A stretch of DNA of 64,000 nt from Hyalella azteca (Eukaryota; Arthropoda; Malacostraca; Amphipoda; Hyalellidae), in NCBI RefSeq assembly GCF_000764305.2, contig NW_025937404.1:495588-559587 (forward strand), in the 5' to 3' direction. The position numbers and the translations under genes were made by a program. Shown piece by piece: positions 55,521 through 64,000 of the stretch (within the stretch, counting starts at the first letter, position 1; every line of letters starts with the position of its first letter). The notes under the pieces are model-generated. The model had not been told where the DNA came from. It saw only the letters and a list, made by a program, of their open reading frames with translations, and ran no database searches.

Positions 55521-57235
55521 ATAGAGATGCAGCAGAGACCTAAAAGCGATTTGAAAATTTATGGGACTTGACGGTACAGAGATCGTTCAGAGATTGCACT
55601 CAAATTTAGAATAATTACAAACATATCTCGTGTGAACTTGGCAGAGGCAATTACCAACTAGCATTATTATTGAATTCTTGCTTACCTATTGCTTTGATAC
55701 TGAATTTATCGTTTGATAATCTCAAAGTTCGAATTAATTTTGAACTTTTACTCTAAAAAAGTACCTCAAATTAAGAAATATATCTTAAAATTTGTAGTTG
55801 GTACTTTATTATTATTTTCCACGATGTTGTTCTTTATTTGTTTCATATGGCGTTCTCGATGCGAAAAATTTCAGTTTCAAAGCTCAATTGCCCACTTTCC
55901 TCAGCCCTTAAAATATTTCAGATACAATTAATTATCGGCCTTTGTAATAAAATGGGTGATGACAACTGACAATGGGTGATGCACTGCACTTACACTGCAC
56001 TGACAATGGATGATGAATGCAGTGTAACTTTATAGCACTGTTCTCCGCACCCGAAGATGTCTATCAAGAACACCTTCAATACCTCCTATTAACGACGTTC
56101 CTGTCGTAATAGTTCTTGGCTTATCCATGCTTTTTCACGGGTTACCCCGACACTTGCTCACCTGCCAAGCATCCTTTATGCTCAGTCATTCTTGTCGTCT
56201 CGGCCGTTCGCTCGATCATAAAGCTTTAGGCTACGATAAAGATGGCGCTCAGGTGTCCGCTGTATAGAGCAATACGAGACCCAACGCGCCAGTATTATTA
56301 AGAATAAAGCTTGACATTCCCAAAATAAATGACATTCCCAACACGCAGTGGTCGCAAAATGTCCCCACAGCGACACGCATTTGTGTCAGGAGTATCGGTG
56401 AGAGAGAATATTTTGTGAAAGATACATGTGAAAAATACCAGAGAAACATGCAGCACTGGGAGCATCAATGTAAATATCAATGTATAAATATTCATTTTTG
56501 TGTGTTTGCTTGCAGCTTGGCTAGTTTAAAAATACAGAGGGCGATTTAAATAACGCAAACTGGATCGAGAGAATAATGTTTTTTTAACTGGAACATGCAT
56601 GGGGAATTGCAAACGGCGATCGGATTGAATAATATTGAAAAACTTTCTTTGAAACTTTGAACTTTCCCTCATTAAACTTTGAAGAAACATAGAACTTTGA
56701 AGTTTGAACTTTCCCTCATTAAAGAGGGAAAGAAAATACTCCAATTTATCAACACAAACATCAATAAGAAATTGAAAATTTATCGTTTTTTTTCACTTCA
56801 ATGATTCGGTAATTGAAATCAATGATGAAAAAAATTAACAGCGGGAGAAGTACGTGACGCCCTCTTGGCGATCCAAAGTGGGTCAGTACGACCCACACCA
56901 AGGCATGAAATGCATCGCTATGTTGACAGAGTATCAATAATATCTCTGAGTTATCTGTGAAAATGTATTCACAAGGTCGAAAAGAAAGTTTAATGGCTTC
57001 AAGTTTTTATGCTAATGTGAAATCCAAAAATTCATTCCCGAAATTTTTTACCGTCTGATTCGATAGAGGAAATATATCGCTGAAATTAGACAGCGCAGAA
57101 ATTGTGAACAAAATTAAGCAGTTTTTGACGTTTAACAGAAAAGTTTCGCGAAATTCCGACCAGCAATCGGCAAGCAGACGCAATGTTGCAATGCCCAGGA
57201 AAAAATATTGCAACGACGTTTCAGCCTCGCTCATG
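55521..57235. other. AT-rich spacer, no gene seen
   Basis: A small duplication GACAATGGGTGATG (about 55960-56010) and AACTTTGAAGTTTGAACTTTCCCTCATTAAA-type repeats (56650-56720) are present. Nothing coding is recognisable. Confidence 0.45.
56865..56935 (-). mobile_element. MITE-like element, fragment 9
   Basis: The minus strand reads AGCGATGCATTTCATGCCTT, then GGTGTGGGTCGTACTGACCC, then ACTTTGG, matching the conserved core of copy 7 including the GGGTC-x-GACCC dyad. The ends are lost or too diverged. Confidence 0.65.
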
Positions 57236-57239
57236 CGCT

Positions 57240-57465
57240 ATAACGTTTGAACTTCAGCCACAACGTTCAGGCTTCAATCACAACGTTCAAATTTTAGCCA
57301 CAACGTTCAGACTTCAGCCATAACGTTCATCCAACAGCGACAACGTTCAGATTTCAGCCACAACGTTCAGACTTCAGCCACAACGTTCAGACTTCAGCCA
57401 CAACGTTCTGACATCAGCCACAACGTTCAGACTTCAGCCACAACGTTCAGCCCCCGTCTTACACT
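57240..57465. repeat. 20-bp minisatellite
   Basis: About 11 copies of CAGCCACAACGTTCAGACTT, most uniform at 57335-57450. Confidence 0.94.
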
Positions 57466-57539
57466 GCAACGTTTAGATTCTCGTCCAACGGTATGAAATT
57501 TTTTGACATTGCTACTACGCTGTCGCATAACGATGCACG

Positions 57540-57790
57540 AAAATGGAAAACATGCAAAACATGCAAAACATTAAAACACGCAAAAGGTGTAAAACATGCG
57601 AAACGTGTGAAACATACAAAAGATGGAAAATATGCAAATATACAGAACATGCTTATCACGCAGAAAATTCATCCAAAGCATGCAAAACATACAGTTCATG
57701 CCATACAAGCAGAAGATGGAAAACGTCGGAAACACACAAGAATGCAAGACGTGTCGAACATGAAAATATTTTCAGAACATGCAGAGACCA
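57540..57790. repeat. Degenerate AAAACATGCAAAACATGC repeat
   Basis: Roughly 9-12-bp units (AAAACATGC, AAACGTGTG, AAACATACA) in irregular order. Forward K/H/T-rich frames up to 121 codons arise from it and are not called. Confidence 0.83.
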
Positions 57791-58280
57791 GAAAAAATGC
57801 CGTGCTCCGCTGACGCGGTCGTTCTGTTGCACTGCAAGATGCTTTGGAAGAAAGTCAATGCCAATGAAGTCCCCCAGGTATTCCATCCGAATGAAATTAC
57901 TGTTTTAAATGCAGATAAGTTCGAGCTGAACCTCAGAATAACCCAATTCAGGTGCTAGAACTTAAATAGCAAATAAATTATACGTAATGTCAGTATTAAC
58001 ATACAAAAGCAATTTGGACAACAACTTCCAGTATTTCTTTTTGTGGTCGAGGACCAAGAGGGAATAAGGGAGTCAGGCCCCACCCTGAGGGGATTTATTT
58101 TCCTCCTGCTCAGCAGGTGATATTGAGCCTCACAAATTAGATATTAAAAGGGAAGCCCTCTGCTGGATGAGTTCTTACTTCTTTTATATTTCTTTTTCTT
58201 GTATAACCGTCATGACTGCAGATGATCTTTCACATGGAAAAACACAAAAAATTTCATACACAAAGAAATTCACAAAGATT
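57791..58280. other. Spacer
   Basis: No gene recognised. Confidence 0.5.
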
Positions 58281-58284
58281 TGTA

Positions 58285-58832
58285 TCTATCATGCGTGTGC
58301 ACGTTGCAGATTTGCACATTGTTCTTCATCCCACAAAAATACGCTGCAAATTTCTACATCTGCATGCAGAAATAACGTTCGGATTATTCCCCTTCACAAG
58401 GAAATGCGCTGCATATATATATAACCTTCAAGCTGAAATTCGCTGCAGATCCATACGTTTCACGTTTATATACGCTGTAGATTTGTACCCTTCATGCTGA
58501 AATGCGCTGCAAATTCGTACCCTTTGTGCTGATATACGCTACAGATTTGAACCCTTCACCCAGAAATACGCAGCAGATTTGAACGCTTCACCCAGAAATA
58601 CGCTGCAGATTTGAACGCTTCACCCAGAAATACGCTGCAGATTTGTACCCTTCATGCTGAAATACGCTGCAGATTTGCACCCTTCGCGCTGAAATACGCT
58701 GCAGATTTGTACCCTTCACCCAGAAATACGCTGCAGATTTGTACCCTTCATGCTGAAATACGCTGCAGATTTGTACCCTTCGCGCTGAAATACGCTGCAG
58801 ACTTGTACCCTTCTTACTGATGTACGCTGTAA
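58285..58832. repeat. 32-bp minisatellite
   Basis: About 16 copies of a unit containing AAATACGCTGCAGATTTGTA and then CCCTTCATGCTG. The right core (58560-58800) is uniform, with CACCCAG, ATGCTG and GCGCTG variants; the left is decayed. CTGCAG occurs in nearly every copy. Confidence 0.95.
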
Positions 58833-59044
58833 AATTGCAGCAAGGTCTCCCTCTAAAGAGGAACGTTCACTCGATCGTGCACAGTTTCTGCTGAGGAACG
58901 AGGTTTCAAAAACTGGTGTACGGTTGCTCAATGCAGAGACCATCCTGAGACTGTTTATTTTTAAGTATCAATTTCACGTATTGTGCATTCGGTGGATTTG
59001 CCTCTTGGCTTTAGCTTCTCTTCACATCATGACTGATGGGAAAT

Positions 59045-59255
59045 GTTAGTCAATTAATTAGTAAGAGACATGTTGCACTCAATTAATTAGTGTGAGAAAT
59101 ATTACACTTAATTAATTAGTATGAGATATGTTACACTTAATTAATTAGCAAGAGAAATATTACACTTAATTAGTTAGTATGAGAAATGTTACAATTAATT
59201 GATTAGTAGGAGAAAGGTTACACTTAATTAGTTATTAAGAGAAATGTTCCAGCTG
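59045..59255. repeat. 29-bp minisatellite
   Basis: About seven copies of a unit containing CACTTAATTAATTAGTATGA and then GAAATGTTA (TTAATTAA-rich). Confidence 0.93.
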
Positions 59256-59950
59256 ATAAATTCGAGAAAAAAATGTTGCATTCGAATGATTAGCGGAAAA
59301 AATTTAGGATGAAAATTTGACAAAAGAAAAAGTTATAAATTTTTAACAGTAAATGAGAAGATTTATAACTTAAATTCAAGTTATCCGTGGTCGTCTTGTT
59401 CTCGTTGTTATGACCCGAATGTCAGTAATATATTTTACTACTACTTCTAACGCTTCATATCTTACATTATTATGTTAAATAAGTTCATTTTAGAATAAAA
59501 ACAAAGAAAAACATTTAAAAGTAATGAAAAAAGATGCATTGTAATTTGTTTTGTAGGTAGAAGTGCACAACAAAATTTATGTTTCATAGGTACGGACAAT
59601 TAATAAAAAGTTTTTATATTTTTTTCGTTAATATTCGAGAATATTCGTGTCCCTGAGACATTCACTGCTTGTGACTGCATAGCATTCACTTACAAATTAA
59701 TAAATTTTATTTTTTTATACAATTGATTTCGTTTTTCCTTTCTTTAATACATTTTCCAGACAAACTGAAAAGCAAAACTGAAAAATGTAACTAATTTTAA
59801 GGCTTATTCTTTAATTAATTTATCCGGTACAATCTTCTTCTGCTATTCTGATCGAATGATTTATAACTTCCAATCCCCAATAAATTTAAGGAGCTCAATT
59901 AATCAAATTCATTTCCACTAATTAGTGGCAGAAAACGAGCCTTGGAGTCT
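59256..59950. other. AT-rich spacer
   Basis: Nothing recognisable. Confidence 0.5.
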
Positions 59951-59954
59951 TTTC

Positions 59955-60445
59955 ATTTCCATTGCGCAGCCCCTCGGATCTGAGGGAAAGCCTGCAATGA
60001 TCGAGAACCGGCCCTCAGATCTGAGGGCAAACTTCCAATAATTGAGGGCCACCTTTGAGATCTGAGCGCAATCGTGCAATAATCGAGATCTACCCTCAGA
60101 TCTGAGGGTAAACCTGCTATAATCTAAATCCACCCTCAGATGCAAGGGCAACCGTGCTATAATCGAGAGCCACCGCACAAGTAAGAGAGCAAGCGTGCAA
60201 TGGTTGAGAAACGCCCCTCAGATCTAAGGGCAAACTTTCAATAATCGAGGGCCACCTCTGAGATCTGAGGCATGCTATAATCAAGGGCTGCCCCTCAGAT
60301 CTGAGGGAAAATCTGCAATAATAGAGGTCTGCCCCTCAGATCTGAGGGAAAATCTGCAATAATCGAGAGCCACCCTCAGATCCGAGGGCAAGCTTTTAAT
60401 AATCAAGGTCACCTCACGGATTTGAGGGCTCACATGCAATAATCG
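59955..60445. repeat. Minisatellite of about 42 bp carrying a perfect palindrome
   Basis: About 11 diverged copies built from ATAATCGAG(GGCCACC), CCCTCAGATCTGAGGG and CAAACCTGCA. The 16-bp palindrome CCCTCAGATCTGAGGG is intact at 60012-60027, 60093-60108, 60292-60307 and 60333-60348. At 60091-60110 it extends to 20 bp. Confidence 0.92.
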
Positions 60446-63400
60446 ATGGCTCGCCATTCATTTCATTTAATCCCGCAAAATGTCGGCATCAAGCGCTGTC
60501 ATGCCGCGGCATTCCCTCCACTTATTCCCTGCCAGTCATTTTCTCGATCAATATCGCTGAGTTTATTTCAAGGTTTCCTGTCCAGCTTTGCCACGCATTT
60601 CGATCAATCTCTGTTTCTGTCGAATTTATTAGTTTATGTTATTCTTTCCGATTTATTTCGGCAGGCATTTATAGCAAACAACGTCTTTGTTAACATTTTT
60701 TTAAAGTTATGTTAAAATATTCTGTTCAATTTTTTGCGAGCATTTCTGGCAATTGACTGACATAGACGATCTGTACATGTTATGACAGCAACAGTTCTAC
60801 ATAGACTGTATTAAAATGTCTCAAAGGACATTCGATTAAACATCTTGAGCACGAATGGTTTATGAACGTTTGGAGGCGTAATATCGCCCGCTGTTCGAGA
60901 CCAAAATGAATGAGTAATGAGCCTCTGTCTTGAGTTTGAAGCTGTCGCCAGATCAAAATTATTAAACCTTTTCTCTCGATACGCCGCCTCCTGATCCGAG
61001 CAATTCCTGTTGAAAATCTTGGAAGGCGAATCCTCGGCTGCTCGAAGGTCTGCCGATGATAATTCTGCAATAAATTTGAAGTAAATCGCTAAAGCCGTCG
61101 TAAGGTTTCAGCAAATCTAGCGATGCAGTTCCAAACGACAGAGCGCGGCACTCGGCGGTATACATGGCAATGCTTTGGCCCTGCTATAGCCATTCAGTGT
61201 CACGACACTGAATATGAGGCATTCAGCCTCGTTATACTGAATTAAATGACTACTGGATTTTAGTTGCACAGTTTCGCTATGCTGTAGGAGATGAAATACT
61301 GGATATGATATCATGTCATAGCATATGATATAATATATTATGTATAATAATATATTATTATTATTATTATTAAAATATATGTTTATTATATCAAATTATG
61401 TTATGTGCATTTTTCAGGTGACGACATAGCATTTCGTAGGAGACGAACACGTCGACTAAATTCTCATTTAAATCGAAAGAAATTAGCATGTATATGGCGA
61501 AAAAATTAAAATATCATGAAGAAAATATACTAAACTGATGAGTCACAGCTATAACTAGTCTCGACTGACTAGTCCCCTGAGCTAAAGTCTTGTTTGCTTT
61601 ACTTCGGACGAACGTCAAGAAGTTTACTGTCCTGATGACGCTAAATAACGTCAAGTGTCATGGACGCTTAATAAAGTCTCATATATGTGCAATCATTTCG
61701 AGTCAAGTGAATAGAGAACCTGTATAATATTCCGACTCTTTATTTTCTACGTTTTTTACTGACTGAATATACTGAACCCTTGACATATATACGCGGACCT
61801 CTACTAGGCATGATAGTCTCATGATCGCCTAGCGCGCCCGCAAACACCAGCAAATCTCCCTAAAATTTTGACTGAGCAGTTATGGTGTGTCGTTGCTGAA
61901 ACTTAGGTACATGACAATAGCGAATAAGGGTTCAATTCGTATATAATTCTAGTGAGTTACTGGATGTTTCTTGAATCAGTTACCTCATAATTTTGTTAGG
62001 CATGAAATTTCGTAATCTTACTTTGGCTCAGGATACTGTTGTTTATGGTGGAAATTATGTTTGTAGATGTTAATACAATTTACTACATTTTTAGGCTTAC
62101 ACCGCGCATTTAGTTGCCGATTTTAATTCAAAACTATTTAGTACGATTATGGAAATTTATTAGTACTGATTCGTAATTAATAAATGTAATATTTTTAATG
62201 AGTGCACATTCTTCAATACGTCATCTTCATTCGTTGGTTAGCTAATTTTCGTTAAACTTATCCACATAATACTCGTCTTTAAATTTTAATAAATGAATGT
62301 TATTACTATCCATCTATGTGGAATGAGTTTTTTGACATTACAGGAACAACAATTAAATTCCTTCATTTTTTCCAGGCACGCACGTTTCTGGCCAGATCAT
62401 CCCAACATCATCAGGACATTCCCCGCAATAACATATCTTCACATACTGAAATTTCAATAATATTTTCCAAAGTTTTCATGAAGAAACTGTAATATTTCCA
62501 TTCAAAGTTAATAAAGTTACTATGCCAGTATATTTTATATAATAACTTTAGGTTTCAGTAATCTGGATCGGAGCTCAGCCGTTGAAGATAACAATTAACA
62601 TATTCCGCCGACTGAAAACGAAGATGATGTTATCAGCTGATGGAATGAAAAATTTTCAGCATTTAATGGGAAACCAAAGTATTTCTTTATTCCCTTCACC
62701 AAAAAATAATTTTGCTCAACTATAGAACGATATTCCGTTCAGACTGGAAGTTGAAATCGTTTCCACAAGTTACTGCGATTTTGATGGAATAATTACTGTA
62801 ACAAATTTTATTATGCACAAGGAACCTGATCATCCATTGAATTTTATGTGAACTTGTTTTTCTATCAGCCGCCGTGTGCCAAGGTCCCTGCCAATTAGCA
62901 ATCAAGATATACTAAAATACTGTGTGTGAATTCCGTAGACTTTCTCGAATGAATCTCTTGCTCAACATGAAAAAAATTCACCGTTGTAGTCAGCAGCACT
63001 TTGTTCAAGCCATTCATTGAGTGGTTAAAGTGCGACCATTTTTGGCATCTCCACTAAAATATTAAATTAAAAGTAAGTCAACGTCCCAACGGAAGATTTT
63101 ATTATGGGCTGCAACGTACAACACTAGTTAGCGATACTAGTAAATTTATATACATCGGGATCTCCATCGTTCAATATTGATTGTAGTGACTCATTTACAT
63201 CCGAGTTACCCAATGTTTATTTGCATGGTCGCTCGTCTCACGTCCTGGTGAGCTTACTTCAAAATATGACGTTTTACTTGAAAGTGAGTTAGCATGGTAA
63301 TAAATATATTTTTCAAAAATAGTGCATAAATTTCTTAAACGATTTTTTCCTAAAATCCACCAGGATTATTTTAGTGGATTTAGTTCCCCAGACGAGATTA

Positions 63401-64000
63401 AGTATATAACTGGAGTAATATATAACTGAATTAATGATTGCCGGTGATAATAAAGTTAAAAATACCTATAAGTTTACATAAATAACCCTGTGAATCACCT
63501 CGAGGTGTATAAATAAAATGACGAAGCACAGCTATCTTTTTAAACCGGTACTCATATAATAATCAAATTTCTTGACGCGAATATTTTGGTAACTAAAATA
63601 ACATAAATTAATTCCTAAATATATTCGCTTTACTCTGCCACTTTGTAGGTAACAACATGCGGGTTCTGTACCACTGTTGCAAATTAGATTTTGGTAGATC
63701 AAGTTTCGATATTTCAGATAATCGAACGTTCACTTGACCCGACATACTATGCGTACTATGACCCGTAAATTGCGTAATTACACCAAAAGGAACGTTTATT
63801 AATTTTTAACTACAGAACTTCATTAGTTTACACAGGAACAAAAAGTTCTTCACATCAATAAATTTATTGAAGAAAAAAATATAGCCGAAAATATTGGAGA
63901 TAAAACATAAATAATTTTATATTTATTTGAAATTTTTCAAAAGAAACTCGTGAATCTTACTCTAGGCCCCGAAAAAACGTTCCTCCAAGACGAAAAAAAA
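60446..64000. other. Long AT-rich spacer, no gene seen
   Basis: This is the longest stretch without a clear tandem array. It includes AT-only low complexity at 61300-61400 (ATATTATTATTATTATTATT and similar). Short open frames at 60446-60715, 60780-61070 and 61117-61314 show no domain. It may be intergenic or intronic. Confidence 0.5.

Noticed and set aside
60446..60715. 89-codon frame with a hydrophobic stretch
   Set aside because: AT-rich sequence readily encodes F/L/I runs; no family resemblance or supporting context.

Overview
The window is non-coding, repeat-dominated nuclear DNA from an animal, most likely an arthropod and perhaps a crustacean. Three things point there: a decayed LINE reverse transcriptase in the style common in arthropod genomes, AT-rich low-information spacers, and a lack of compact gene structure. 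The organism call is an inference with low confidence. No intact protein-coding gene, rRNA or tRNA could be supported. The long open frames lie inside tandem arrays whose unit length keeps several frames open, often on both strands, and I do not call them genes.

Layout. The dominant content is minisatellites: about 55 arrays with mutually unrelated units of about 14-80 bp, covering by eye roughly a quarter of the known bases. Most have a homogeneous core and decayed edges. Several carry higher-order structure: a 60-bp dimer at 49.6-49.9 kb, a 94-bp dimer at 50.0-50.3 kb and a 96-bp trimer at 53.9-54.2 kb. Between arrays are AT-rich spacers. Interspersed are (a) a MITE-like family of about 160-235 bp with imperfect terminal inverted repeats beginning CACTCA, with eight copies and a ninth fragment; (b) two copies of a foldback element built around a GGAC-rich centre, one of them inside a minisatellite; (c) a 5'-truncated, frameshifted LINE at 42.9-44.2 kb (minus strand) that lacks the reverse-transcriptase catalytic box and whose 3' end runs into a (CAGTG/CAGTA)n array; (d) a probable retroposed 3' end with an AATAAA signal and ATCA-type tail at 24.1-24.6 kb, splitting another minisatellite.

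Possible regulation. At 29.77-30.06 kb a 42-bp minisatellite carries a CCAAT box and a CRE-like octamer exactly 23 bp apart. About 360 bp downstream, at 30.42-30.55 kb, three perfect TGACGTCA sites and three CCAAT boxes occur; two pairs keep the 23-bp spacing although the bases between have diverged. This is the best candidate for a functional, possibly promoter, region.

Assembly. A complete Tn5/Nextera mate-pair junction sequence is embedded at 31184-31221, with a partial second copy at 31306-31320. A 976-base N gap (35286-36261) lies in a G-rich array, and single Ns at 40927 and 53850 sit exactly where two unrelated arrays meet. Array lengths and some junctions may therefore be assembly products.
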